A stretch of 64,000 bases of DNA, taken from Methylobacterium oxalidis (GTDB taxonomy: Bacteria > Pseudomonadota > Alphaproteobacteria > Rhizobiales > Beijerinckiaceae). A model generated the notes under the pieces. That model saw nothing but the letters and a program-made list of their open reading frames with translations. It ran no database searches and was not told the origin of the DNA. Shown here in pieces: positions 1 through 14,947 of this stretch (position 1 is its first letter; each line of letters opens with the position of its first letter). Location: assembly GCF_007992195.1 (NCBI RefSeq), contig NZ_BJZU01000002.1, positions 23,428 through 87,427 of the forward strand, given 5' to 3'. The position numbers were made by a program, and so were the translations under genes.

Positions 1-1269
1 CTCGCCCAGCGCGCCCGAGGTGGCGAGTTCGGAGCCGACGTCGCGCACGATCCCGCTCGCCGCGATGGCGAGCCCCGCCGCGCTCGCCTGCACGGCGCCC
101 CAGGCGCCGAGTGCGAGGCCCGTATCCTCGGGGCCGGCCTTGGCCATAGAGGCGGTGAGCGTTCCGTGCGCGAAGAGGCCGCCGCCGAGGCCGATCAGCG
201 TCACGCCGGTGGCGAAGAGCTGCGGCGAGGCGAGCGGCGCCGCGAACACCACGGCCGAGAAGGCCATGATGCCCACGACCGCCCCGGCCGCGGCCACACG
301 GAACGGGTCGCCGCCGCGGTTGAGCCAGCGCGCGGCGATGAGTAGGCCGAGACCGCCGCCTGCCGCCAGCATGGCGGTGAGCGCCGTCGTCGCCGCCACC
401 GAGAGGTGCAGGATCTGCCCGCCGTAGGGTTCGAGCAGGATGTCCTGCATCGAGAAGGCGGCGGTGCCGAGCCCCGTCGCCACCAGCCGGCGCCGAGCGA
501 GCCCGTTGCCGGCGTAGAGCGCCCAGCTCTGGGAGAAGTTCGGCCGGGCCGCATCGCGGCGGGTGCGCTCCGGATCGCGCGGTTCCTGCTTCCAGAGTGC
601 GACGCCGTTCAGGATGATGGTGACGAGGGCCGCGCCCTGGATCACCTGGATGAGGCGCACGGCCGAGAAATCGGCGAGCAGCAGGCCGAAGGCGAGCGCG
701 CTCACCATCATGCCGACGAGGAGCATCACGCAGAGCAGCGCGACCACCTTCGGCCGGGCCCGCGCCGGGGCGAGATCGGTGGCGAGCGCGAGGCCGACCG
801 TCTGGACCGTGTGGAGGCCCGCGCCGACGAGGACGAAGGCGAGCGCGGCGGCGAGCTGCCCGGCCCAGACCGGCCCCGTCGTGTCGCCGGACAGCAGCAG
901 CAGCGCGAAGGGCATGATCGCGAGGCCGCCGAACTGCAGCAGCGTGCCGAACCAGATGAAGGGGACGCGCCGCCAGCCGAGCACCGAGCGGTGCCTGTCC
1001 GAGCGGAAGCCGACGAGCGCCCGCAACGGCGCGAAGATCAGCGGCAGCGAGAGCATCAGCGCCACGATCCAGGCGGGCACCGCGAGCTCCACGATCATCA
1101 CGCGGTTGAGCGTGCCGATGAGGAGCACGGCCGCCATGCCGACCGTGACCTGGAACAGGGCGAGCCGCATCAGCCGGCCGAGGGGAAGCTCGGCGGTCGC
1201 CGCGTCCGCGAAGGGCAGGATCGCGGGCGTCAGGCGCATGAGCGCCCGGGTGATGCGGGCGCCGGTCAT
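1..1269 (-). CDS. lhaA: LhaA/PucC-family MFS protein, light-harvesting 1 assembly factor (3' end beyond window)
   Basis: This is a polytopic membrane protein of the BCH/PucC branch of the major facilitator superfamily. LhaA is known to help assemble the LH1 antenna around reaction centres. The translation begins MTGARITRALMRLTP and contains the family signatures TLNRVMIVEL and VGFRSDRHRS in the first third, followed by strongly hydrophobic helices. The gene runs off the left edge with 423 codons visible, against roughly 470 for the family, so only the C-terminus is missing. Its ATG overlaps the bchM stop codon by 4 nt (ATGA), implying translational coupling. Being last in the bchFNBHLM series fits lhaA, which normally precedes puhA. 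A closely related paralogue of the same family is encoded at 13565-14935. Confidence 0.88.
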   Translation of the reverse strand, partial: MTGARITRALMRLTPAILPFADAATAELPLGRLMRLALFQVTVGMAAVLLIGTLNRVMIVELAVPAWIVALMLSLPLIFAPLRALVGFRSDRHRSVLGWRRVPFIWFGTLLQFGGLAIMPFALLLLSGDTTGPVWAGQLAAALAFVLVGAGLHTVQTVGLALATDLAPARARPKVVALLCVMLLVGMMVSALAFGLLLADFSAVRLIQVIQGAALVTIILNGVALWKQEPRDPERTRRDAARPNFSQSWALYAGNGLARRRLVATGLGTAAFSMQDILLEPYGGQILHLSVAATTALTAMLAAGGGLGLLIAARWLNRGGDPFRVAAAGAVVGIMAFSAVVFAAPLASPQLFATGVTLIGLGGGLFAHGTLTASMAKAGPEDTGLALGAWGAVQASAAGLAIAASGIVRDVGSELATSGALGE

Positions 1270-1973
1270 GGGCGCCCCCGCTTCAGCTCGATCGCATTCG
1301 ACAGGTAGAAGCCGCTGTTGATGCGGTGGGTGCGCGCGAGCCGGAACGGAGCGAGGTCCGGCTCGCGGGCGATCCGCCGCGCGAGGCCGCGCGTCGTGAT
1401 CGGCACGATGGCGGGTGCCCGGTCGGCCTTCGGGAAGAGCTTGCCGGCCGCGTGCATCAGAGTGAGGAGGGCAGTGCGCGGCGCCACCGTGAAGACGATG
1501 GAGCCCGACGTCCGGGAGCCGAGCGCGGCCAAGGCCCGGGCGATGTCGGGGCCGGCGTAGTGGATCAGCGAATCCATGGCGACGATGTGGTCGAAGCGGC
1601 CGAGATCGGGGTCGAGCATGTCGCCGACCCGGAACGCCACGCTGCCCCGCCCGGCCACCGGGCCGATGCGCTCCCGCGCGAGCCCGATGAGCGTCGGCGA
1701 GACGTCGATGGCGACGACCTCGGCCCCGCGGCGGGCCGCCTCCACCGCGAGAGCGCCCGTGCCGCAGCCCGCATCGAGGATGCGGGCGCCGGACAGATCC
1801 TCCGGCAGCCATGAGAGCAGCGTGCCCCGCATGGCGTCCCGGCCGGCCCGGACGGTCGCGCGGATGCGGCTCACCGGCGCGTCCGAGGTCAGCCGCGCCC
1901 AGGCATCCGCGGCGGTGCGGTCGAAGTAGGTCTCGAGCTGGCCGCGACGGGCGGCGTAGGTGGGGCTCGTCAT
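1266..1973 (-). CDS. bchM: Magnesium-protoporphyrin IX O-methyltransferase BchM
   Basis: BchM transfers a methyl group from SAM to the C13 propionate of Mg-protoporphyrin IX, the step after Mg chelation in bacteriochlorophyll synthesis. The 235-residue product has the SAM-binding motif ILDAGCGTGALAVEAA, the acidic post-II motif VVAIDVSP, and the family's MDSLIHY segment. The ATG was chosen because the MTSPTYAARR start gives normal BchM length and lies 11 nt after the bchL stop; a longer open frame upstream is only bchL read out of frame. The C-terminus ends in YLSNAIELKRGRP and overlaps lhaA by 4 nt. The substrate is handed over from the BchH-containing chelatase encoded upstream in the same transcript. 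Confidence 0.95.
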   Translation of the reverse strand: MTSPTYAARRGQLETYFDRTAADAWARLTSDAPVSRIRATVRAGRDAMRGTLLSWLPEDLSGARILDAGCGTGALAVEAARRGAEVVAIDVSPTLIGLARERIGPVAGRGSVAFRVGDMLDPDLGRFDHIVAMDSLIHYAGPDIARALAALGSRTSGSIVFTVAPRTALLTLMHAAGKLFPKADRAPAIVPITTRGLARRIAREPDLAPFRLARTHRINSGFYLSNAIELKRGRP

Positions 1974-1984
1974 TGCGCCGGCCC

Positions 1985-6579
<4,595 letters not shown>

Positions 6580-6605
<26 letters not shown>

Positions 6606-8133
6606 CGTACAGGGTCTCGATGGTGATGAGCGCGAGGTCGCGCTCGCGGGCGAAGCGCTCGGTGTTCGCGCGCGCCTTGCCGCGCACGAAGAACGGGATC
6701 TTTCTCAGCTCCTTCTCGGCCTCCGCCGCCCAGGAGATCCCGGCGGCAGGGGCGGCGACGGTGACGGTGTTGACGGGCTCCGGCACCCGCGCGCGGGGAC
6801 CGAGATGCGAGGGCGCGGCGCCGTCGTGGAACTCGCGATCCTCGTGGAACATCCCGAGCAGGTGCTCCTCAAGGCCCATCATGAGGGGGTGGACGAGCGT
6901 GTCGAACAGGACGTTCGCGCCCTCGAAGCCCATCTGCGGGGAGGTGCGGGCCGGGAAATCCTGGACGTGGACGGGCGCCGAGATCACCGCGCAGGGCAGG
7001 CCGAGGCGCTTGGCAACGTGCCGCTCCATCTGCGTGCCGAGGACGAGCTCGGGATTGGCTGCCTGGATCGCCGCCTCGACGTCGAGATAATCGTCGGTGA
7101 TCAGCGCCTCAACGCCGTGGAGCGCCGCCTCGGTGCGCACCTCCCGGGCGAATTCCCGCGTATAGGTGCCGAGCCCCACCACCGCGAAGCCGAGCTCAGA
7201 GCGCGCCACGCGCGCGGCCGCGAGAGCGTGGGTCGCATCGCCGAAGATGAAGACGCGCTTGCCCGTCAGGTAGGTCGAGTCGACCGAGCGAGTGTACCAG
7301 GGCAGTCGCGAGCCGTGCTCGTCGAGAACCGGCGCCGGATCGACGCAAGCCAACGCCGCCACTTCCTCGACGAAGCGCGTGGTCGCGGAGAAGCCGATCG
7401 GTACCGTCTCGACCATGGGCTGGCCGAAGGTCCTTTGGAGGTGCTGTGCGGCCGCGCGGGCGATCTCGGGGTACAGCACGACGTTGAAGTCGGCCGCACC
7501 GAGGCGCGCCAGATCGGCGGGCGATGCGCCGAGCGGCGCCACCACGTTCACGCCGATGCCGAGCCGTCCCAGGAGCCCGGTGATCTCGGTCACATCGTCC
7601 CGGTGGCGGAAGCCGAGGGCGGTGGGGCCGAGGATGTTACAAAGGGGGCGCCGGCCCTCGGCGCCGCGGCGCGGGGCACCTGCTGCGGGCGCCGGTCCAG
7701 ACAGCGCCCGCACCAGACGGTAGAAGGTCTCCGAGGCGCCCCAGTTCTCCTTCTTCTGGTAGGCCGGCAATTCGAGCGGGATCACCGGGATCGGCAGGCC
7801 GAGCGCCCGGGCGAGGCCGCCCGGATCGTCCTGGATCAACTCCGCCGTGCAGGAAGCGCCGACGATCATCGCCTCCGGCCGGAAGCGGTCGTAGGCTTCG
7901 GCGCAGGCGGTCTTGAAGATCTCGGCCGTATCGGCGCCGAGGTCGCGGGCCTGGAAGGTGGTGTAGGTGACGGGCGGGCGCGCGTCCCGCCGCTCGATCA
8001 TCGTGAAGAGCAGGTCGGCGTAGGTGTCGCCCTGCGGCGCGTGCAGCACGTAGTGCAGGCCCCGCATCGCGGTGGCGACCCGCATGGCGCCGATGTGAGG
8101 CGGTCCCTCGTAGGTCCAGAGCGTGAGCTGCAT
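6580..8133 (-). CDS. bchB: Light-independent protochlorophyllide reductase subunit B
   Basis: BchB pairs with BchN in the heterotetramer that stereospecifically reduces ring D of protochlorophyllide. The 517-aa product starts with the canonical [20 protein letters not shown] and contains [15 protein letters not shown] plus the C-terminal PCP-reductase helix region with [20 protein letters not shown]. Longer upstream in-frame starts are shadows of bchN and were not used. The start lies 2 nt after the bchN stop. In this family a BchB Asp supplies the fourth ligand to the cluster shared with BchN; an Asp is present in the expected GDTYADLLF segment. Confidence 0.97.
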
Positions 8134-8135
8134 CG

Positions 8136-9926
<1,791 letters not shown>

Positions 9927-9979
9927 CTAACGCCCCATTCCTGCCCGAGGCCGGCCTCTCGATGGGCCAGCTCGAAGGG

Positions 9980-10008
9980 AGCCTAGGAACAGGCCGGACC
10001 AGTGTCAA
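9980..10008 (-). promoter_or_regulatory. Sigma-70-like promoter of the bchF operon
   Basis: On the minus strand a TTGACA box (10003-10008) is followed after exactly 17 nt by TAGGCT (9980-9985). The predicted start point is near 9973, leaving a leader of about 48 nt before bchF. The -35 box coincides with one half of a PpsR-type palindrome, so binding there would block polymerase. The arrangement matches the bchG promoter. Confidence 0.6.
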
Positions 10009-10020
10009 CTCCGCTTTACG
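10003..10020. promoter_or_regulatory. Degenerate PpsR/CrtJ operator overlapping the bchF -35 box
   Basis: The plus strand reads TGTCAACTCCGCTTTACG, matching the known CrtJ/PpsR consensus TGT-N12-ACA at five of six conserved positions. A second partial match, CGT-N12-ACA, lies at 10019-10036 and shares two bases with it. On the minus strand the first site shares 13 of 18 bases with the perfect site upstream of bchG. It lies between divergent bchF and ppaA and could control both. Confidence 0.5.
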
Positions 10021-10210
10021 TCAACACCGGATGACAATCTTCGTACAACCCTCTATCAAGTCGATTGCCAAGCCAGAGGATAAGCGTATCGTCACACCTC
10101 AAGTCGCCACGCCACGAGGGCGGCAGGGGCACGGCAGAATCAAAACCGCCGGTCTCCACGCCAAAACATCGACAGACGCGAGAAGCCGTCAGCGACATTG
10201 GGAGGGACCA

Positions 10211-11107
10211 ATGGATGACGTCAGGCGTTTCGGCGGACGGATCGCTCAAGGGCGTCTCGCACGGGAGATAGCCGCGGCTTGCGAAGTCGAGGGGCTGGCC
10301 CAGGCACAACGTCGCGAGCCGTTGCAACGCGCGAACGGTCATCTTGCCCGGGTCGTCGAGGCCGAGATCATTCCCCGCCTCATGCTCGCGCACGCGCCCC
10401 GCCTGACGAGCGGCCGCTCCTGCACCAGCGCAGGCCGCAAGCCGAACGCCGACGAGATCGCCGCGTTCTCCGACCTCATCCTCGCGCCACCCGGTGAGGA
10501 GGTCGAAGCGAAGATCGCGTCTCTCATCGCCGACGGGCTCAGCCTCGAGAGCCTGCTCCTCGACCTGCTGGCGCCCACGGCACGGCATCTCGGGGTTCTC
10601 TGGGAGGAGGACGTCTGCGACTTCGCGGACCTCACCATCGCCATGGGCCGCCTGCAGCGAATCATGCACGATCTGTCGCTGCGTTTCGGGGACGAGAGCT
10701 TCGACCCCCTTCGCGGGCGCAGCATTCTGCTCAGCCCCTGTCCGGGCGAGACGCATATCTTCGGGCTCTCGATCCTGGAACGGTTCTTCCGCGATGCCGG
10801 TTGGGATGTGGTCGGGACGGCGCTCGACTCCGCGGTCAGCCCTCTGGAGCGGGCCGGCGCCGAGTGGTTCGACGTGGTCGGCCTCTCCCTGCACTGCGAG
10901 GTTCACCTGCCCAATCTGACGGAAGCCGTGCGTGAGGTTCGCCGGCGATCCCACAATGCGAATGTGCGGATCCTGGTGGGTGGGGCGATCTTTGTGGACA
11001 ATCCTGGCTTGGTAAGCCTCGTCGATGCCGACGCCACGGCGGCGGATGCCCGCTCCGCCGTGCTCGTCGCTGAAAGCTTGCTTGATCTGCAGGCCAGAGC
11101 CTGCTGA
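10211..11107 (+). CDS. ppaA: PpaA/AerR-family B12-binding photosynthesis regulator
   Basis: The 298-aa protein resembles PpaA/AerR, cobalamin-binding antirepressors known to modulate PpsR/CrtJ. A helical cap region contains GVLWEEDVCDFADLTIAMGR, and a B12-binding fold follows with LSPCPGETHIFG, VVGLSLHCEVH and ILVGGAIFVDNP. The chosen ATG has a strong ribosome site (GGAGGGA) 6-7 nt upstream. The frame stays open upstream to an ATG at 10032, which would add about 60 residues. Adjacent ppsR on the same strand, 35 nt downstream, fits an antirepressor-repressor pair. Confidence 0.88.
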   Translation: MDDVRRFGGRIAQGRLAREIAAACEVEGLAQAQRREPLQRANGHLARVVEAEIIPRLMLAHAPRLTSGRSCTSAGRKPNADEIAAFSDLILAPPGEEVEAKIASLIADGLSLESLLLDLLAPTARHLGVLWEEDVCDFADLTIAMGRLQRIMHDLSLRFGDESFDPLRGRSILLSPCPGETHIFGLSILERFFRDAGWDVVGTALDSAVSPLERAGAEWFDVVGLSLHCEVHLPNLTEAVREVRRRSHNANVRILVGGAIFVDNPGLVSLVDADATAADARSAVLVAESLLDLQARAC

Positions 11108-11142
11108 AAGGCCCGTTCAACGACATCACAACCTGGTGATCA

Positions 11143-12594
11143 TTGACCAGTCTGGCGAGCAATGCCGCGCACGCATCCGTCGCGGCCCTTCCCGAAACCC
11201 TCGGCGCCCTCGGTGGTGGCGCTGCGGGCCTCCTCGTTGCGGCCGCGATGGATCTGTCCCTCGTCATCGACGCGCAGGGCATCATCCGGGAGGCGTCCTT
11301 CGGGGAACCCGATCTCGTGGCCGAGGGCTGCGAGAGCTGGGTCGGCCGTCCCTGGATCGACACGGTCACCGTCGAGAGCCGGCCGAAGATCAACGCCCTC
11401 CTGCGGGACGCCGCGCCGGACGCCGTGACGCGCTGGCGCCAGGTGAATCATCCCTCCAGCCGCGGCATCGACCTGCCCGTGCGCTACGCCTCGATGCGGC
11501 TGTCGGCCGACGGGCCGATCCTCGCCATCGGTCGCAATTTGCAGGCGACGGCCGCGCTGCAGCGGCGGCTGGCCGAGACGCAGCAGGCCCTGGAGCGCGA
11601 TTACCTGCGCCTGCGCGGAGCCGAGACGCGCTACCGCATGCTGTTCCAGCTCGCGAGCGAGCCCGTGCTGGTGGTGGACGCGAGCACTCGCCGTGTCAGC
11701 GAGGCGAACCCGGCCGCGGGACGGCTCATCGGCCGGCCGGAGCGGCGCATCCTGGGCCAGGACGTGGTCGATCTGTTCGACACGAGCGCCACGCGCAGCC
11801 TCGAATCGCTGTTCGCGGGCCTGCGCATCACCGGTCAGGCCGACGAGATCAACGTCCGCCTCGCCAACGGGCGCGGGACGACCCGGGTCGCCGCCTCCCT
11901 GTTCCGTCAGGAGAACGCGGCGAGCGCGCTTCTCCGACTCAGCCTGCCCGACGAGGGCGCGACGATCGCGCATCGGGCCGGGAACTCCGTCCTCGAAGTG
12001 ATCGCCGGCCTGCCCGAGGGCTTCGTGGTCACCGACCTGTCCCGGCGAATCGTGGCAGCGAACAACGCCTTCCTCGATCTCGCGCAGCTGGCCACGGAGG
12101 AGCAGGTTCGCGGCGAGCCGCTTGACCGCTGGTTGGGCCGCGAGGAGACGGAGGCCGCCGCCCTCTTCGCGACGCTCGCCGAGCATGGCTCGGTCCGACA
12201 CTTCATCACCGGCGTGCGCGGGCAGCTCGGCTCGGTGGAGGATGTCGAGGTCGCGGCCGTATCAGTACCCGGCGGCGAGCAGCCCTGCTTCGGCTTCAGC
12301 ATTCGGGGCGTGCCGCGGCGCACCTTCTCCACGATCGCTGGCGGGCACGAGCTGCCGCGCTCTGTCGAGCAGATGACCGAGCTCGTCGGCCGGATCTCGA
12401 TGAAGAACCTCGTGCGCGAGACGACCGACATGATCGAGCGCCTGTGCATCGAGGCGGCCTTGCGAATCACGCGCGACAACCGCGCATCGGCCGCCGAGAT
12501 GCTCGGCCTCAGCCGCCAGGGACTTTACGCTAAGTTGCGTCGCTACGGCATCGGTGACTTGGACGCCCTCGACGGTTCGGAGCCGGACGCTTGA
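11143..12594 (+). CDS. ppsR: Transcriptional regulator PpsR (CrtJ family)
   Basis: PpsR/CrtJ represses pigment and antenna genes under aerobic or high-light conditions. The 483-aa product shows the expected order: an N-terminal PAS-like region (~35-125), a coiled-coil Q-linker (~130-160, ALERDYLRLRGAETRYR), PAS1 (~160-265), PAS2 (~285-390) and a C-terminal Fis-type HTH (SAAEMLGLSRQGLYAKLRRY). A Cys in RLCIEAALRI just before the HTH corresponds in position to the redox-active Cys of CrtJ; two other Cys are in EGCESW and QPCFGF. The TTG start is a best guess because family members extend upstream of the first in-frame ATG (11248). Candidate operators are found upstream of bchF and bchG. Confidence 0.92.
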   Translation: MTSLASNAAHASVAALPETLGALGGGAAGLLVAAAMDLSLVIDAQGIIREASFGEPDLVAEGCESWVGRPWIDTVTVESRPKINALLRDAAPDAVTRWRQVNHPSSRGIDLPVRYASMRLSADGPILAIGRNLQATAALQRRLAETQQALERDYLRLRGAETRYRMLFQLASEPVLVVDASTRRVSEANPAAGRLIGRPERRILGQDVVDLFDTSATRSLESLFAGLRITGQADEINVRLANGRGTTRVAASLFRQENAASALLRLSLPDEGATIAHRAGNSVLEVIAGLPEGFVVTDLSRRIVAANNAFLDLAQLATEEQVRGEPLDRWLGREETEAAALFATLAEHGSVRHFITGVRGQLGSVEDVEVAAVSVPGGEQPCFGFSIRGVPRRTFSTIAGGHELPRSVEQMTELVGRISMKNLVRETTDMIERLCIEAALRITRDNRASAAEMLGLSRQGLYAKLRRYGIGDLDALDGSEPDA

Positions 12595-12608
12595 GGCGCG
12601 AGCGCGTG

Positions 12609-12651
12609 TGTCAAGATCGTGTGACTGCGAAAGTGTAAGTCGAACTTGACA
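12609..12651. promoter_or_regulatory. Tandem PpsR/CrtJ operators upstream of bchG
   Basis: Two TGT-N12-ACA-type palindromes lie 7 bp apart: TGTCAAGATCGTGTGACT at 12609-12626 (one mismatch in the ACA half) and the perfect TGTAAGTCGAACTTGACA at 12634-12651. Close tandem sites are the arrangement known for cooperative CrtJ/PpsR binding. The ACA half of the second site is also the last three bases of the bchG -35 box. Confidence 0.75.
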
Positions 12652-12674
12652 CACGGCTCCGGCAAAAATAGCCT
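12646..12674 (+). promoter_or_regulatory. Sigma-70-like promoter of bchG
   Basis: TTGACA at 12646-12651 and TAGCCT at 12669-12674 are separated by 17 nt. Transcription should begin about 7 nt later, at or very near the bchG ATG (12681), which would make the mRNA leaderless. No Shine-Dalgarno sequence is visible before that ATG, which agrees. The PpsR palindrome overlaps the -35 box. Confidence 0.55.
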
Positions 12675-12680
12675 TCCCTC

Positions 12681-13565
12681 ATGGCTACGCCGGCTCCAAG
12701 CGCACTCATCGAGCTCCTGAAGCCGATCACGTGGTTCGCGCCGATGTGGGCCTTCGCCTGCGGCGTGGTCTCCTCGGGCCAGTCTCCGACCGGCCAGTGG
12801 GCGATGATCGGGGCCGGCGTCCTGCTCGCCGGGCCGCTCGTCTGTGCCACGAGCCAAGCGGTCAACGACTGGTACGACCGGCACGTCGACGCCATCAACG
12901 AGCCCGACAGGCCGATTCCGTCCGGCCGCATGCCCGGTCGCTGGGGCTTCTATGTCGCCGCCGCCTGGACCTTGCTGTCCCTGGCGGTGGCGACAGCGCT
13001 CGGTCCCTGGATCCTCGGAGCCGCCCTGTTCGGCCTCGTGCTGGCGTGGCTCTACAGCGCCCCGCCGCTCCGCCTGAAGCGCAACGGCTGGTGGGGCAAC
13101 AGCGCCGTCGCGCTCTGCTACGAGGGGCTGCCCTGGTTCACGGGTGCCGCGGTTATGGCCGCCGCGATGCCGGACCGGCGGGTGCTCGCGGTGGCGTTCC
13201 TGTACTCGATCGGTGCCCACGGCATCATGACGCTCAACGACTTCAAGTCCGTCGAGGGCGATGCCCGCACCGGCATCCGCTCGCTGCCGGTGCAGCTCGG
13301 CACGGATCGCGCGGCGCGTTTCGCCTGCTGGGTCATGGCGCTGCCCCAGGCCGTAGTGATTCTCTTCCTCTTCGCCTGGGATCGGCCGTGGCACGCCGGC
13401 GCGGTCGGGCTCCTGTTGCTGGGCCAGATCGCGCTGATGCGCACCCTCCTCGCCGCCCCACGCGCCAAGGCCGCGTGGTACAACAGCACCGGCACGACCC
13501 TCTACGTGCTCGGCATGCTGGTGGCCGCCTTCGCGCTGCGGCCTCTCGTGCAAGGGGCGGTGTGA
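12681..13565 (+). CDS. bchG: Bacteriochlorophyll a synthase (geranylgeranyl/phytyl transferase) BchG
   Basis: BchG, a UbiA-family membrane prenyltransferase, esterifies bacteriochlorophyllide a with a C20 prenyl diphosphate. The 294-aa protein shows the first Asp-rich motif NDWYDRHVDAINEPDRPIPS at about residues 62-81 and a second, ALYSIGAHGIMTLNDFKS-like segment with NDFKSVEGD near residue 190, spread over seven to nine hydrophobic helices. The start MATPAPSALIELLKPITWFAP is canonical for the family. The stop overlaps the next gene (TGATG). It is regulated by the PpsR-operator promoter immediately upstream. Confidence 0.95.
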   Translation: MATPAPSALIELLKPITWFAPMWAFACGVVSSGQSPTGQWAMIGAGVLLAGPLVCATSQAVNDWYDRHVDAINEPDRPIPSGRMPGRWGFYVAAAWTLLSLAVATALGPWILGAALFGLVLAWLYSAPPLRLKRNGWWGNSAVALCYEGLPWFTGAAVMAAAMPDRRVLAVAFLYSIGAHGIMTLNDFKSVEGDARTGIRSLPVQLGTDRAARFACWVMALPQAVVILFLFAWDRPWHAGAVGLLLLGQIALMRTLLAAPRAKAAWYNSTGTTLYVLGMLVAAFALRPLVQGAV

Positions 13566-14935
13566 TGGGCGCTCCCGCCATTCAGGGTTCGGGTGACGCG
13601 CCTCCGGGATTCTCCTGGGGGCAGATCGTCCGGCTCGGCCTCGTGCAGACGGCGCTCGGCGCCGTCGTCGTGCTGATGACCTCGACCATCAACCGCGTGA
13701 TGGTGGTGGAGCTGGCGCTGCCCGCCATCGTTCCCGGCGGCCTCGTGGCGCTGCACTATGCCGTGCAGGTGCTGCGCCCACGCTGGGGCTACGGTTCCGA
13801 CGTCGGTGGACGGCGAACGCCCTGGATCGTCGGCGGCATGGGGGCGCTGACGCTCGGCGGCTTCGGGGCCGCGGTCGCCACCGCCCTCTGCGAGATCGAC
13901 CGGACCGCCGGCCTCGCGCTCGCCGTCCTGTCCTTCCTCACGGTCGGGATGGGAGCGGGCGCGGCCGGAACCTCCCTCCTCGTGCTCCTCGCCGGCAGCG
14001 TCGCGGCCCGCCGCCGGGGTGCGGCGGCCACCATCGTCTGGGTCATGATGATCGCCGGCTTCGCGATCACCGCGCCGCTCGCCGGGCACTTCCTCGACCC
14101 GTTCTCGGGCGCGCGTCTCGTGGCCGTCTCGGGCACGGTCTCGCTCGTCGCCTTCGCGGTGGCCTGCTTCGCCGTGACCGGCATCGAGCCGCGGCGCCCT
14201 GTCGAGGCGCAGGCGGCGCCGGAGCGCAAGCCGCCCTTCCGCGAGGTGCTGGCGCGGGTCTGGGCGGAGCCGCAGGCGCGGCGCTTCACGGTGTTCATCT
14301 TCGTGGCGATGCTGGCCTACAGCGCGCAGGAGCTGATCCTCGAGCCCTTCGCCGGGCTCGTTTTCGCCATGAGTCCCGGCGTCACCACGAAGCTCGCCGG
14401 GCTCCAGCACGGGGGCGTGCTCGCCGGCATGCTGTTCGTGGCGGGCGTGACGATGGGGATCGGCGGGCCGGTGCTCGGGTCGCTCAAGCTCTGGACGGCG
14501 GTGGGCTGCGCCGGTTCGGGGGCCGCGCTCCTCGGCATCGCGGGCGGCGGCCTGATCGGGCCGGACTTCCCGCTGCGGCTCCTCGTCTTCGCCCTTGGCC
14601 TCTTCAACGGCATCTTCGCGGTGGCGGCGATCGGCTCGATGATGGGCCTCGCCGGGGCCGGCGGGGAGGCCGAGCGGGGCACCCGCATGGGTGTGTGGGG
14701 CGCGGCGCAGGGCGTCGCCTTCGGCACCGGCGGGTTCCTCGGCACGGTGGCGGTCGATCTCGCCCGCCTCGTCATGCCGCAGCCGGTCCACGCCTACGCC
14801 GCGGTCTTCACGGCCGAGGCGCTCCTGTTCGCCGCCGCGACCGTCATCGCGACCCGCGTCGAGCACGCCGCCGAGACGCGCGTGCCGCAGGCGCGCCGCG
14901 CCGCGCCGATCCTGCAGTTCGAGCCCCGCTTCTAG
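13565..14935 (+). CDS. PucC-like BCH-family MFS protein between bchG and bchP
   Basis: The product is a 456-aa membrane protein of the same BCH/PucC family as LhaA at the left edge, with the shared signature STINRVMVVELALPA near residue 40 and about twelve hydrophobic segments. In many purple bacteria an ORF of this type sits between bchG and bchP; proposed roles are pigment delivery or antenna assembly, and the substrate is not established. The ATG is coupled to the bchG stop by a 1-nt overlap. The tail EPRF ends 12 nt before bchP. Confidence 0.88.
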   Translation: MGAPAIQGSGDAPPGFSWGQIVRLGLVQTALGAVVVLMTSTINRVMVVELALPAIVPGGLVALHYAVQVLRPRWGYGSDVGGRRTPWIVGGMGALTLGGFGAAVATALCEIDRTAGLALAVLSFLTVGMGAGAAGTSLLVLLAGSVAARRRGAAATIVWVMMIAGFAITAPLAGHFLDPFSGARLVAVSGTVSLVAFAVACFAVTGIEPRRPVEAQAAPERKPPFREVLARVWAEPQARRFTVFIFVAMLAYSAQELILEPFAGLVFAMSPGVTTKLAGLQHGGVLAGMLFVAGVTMGIGGPVLGSLKLWTAVGCAGSGAALLGIAGGGLIGPDFPLRLLVFALGLFNGIFAVAAIGSMMGLAGAGGEAERGTRMGVWGAAQGVAFGTGGFLGTVAVDLARLVMPQPVHAYAAVFTAEALLFAAATVIATRVEHAAETRVPQARRAAPILQFEPRF

Positions 14936-14947
14936 AGGACGCCCGCC

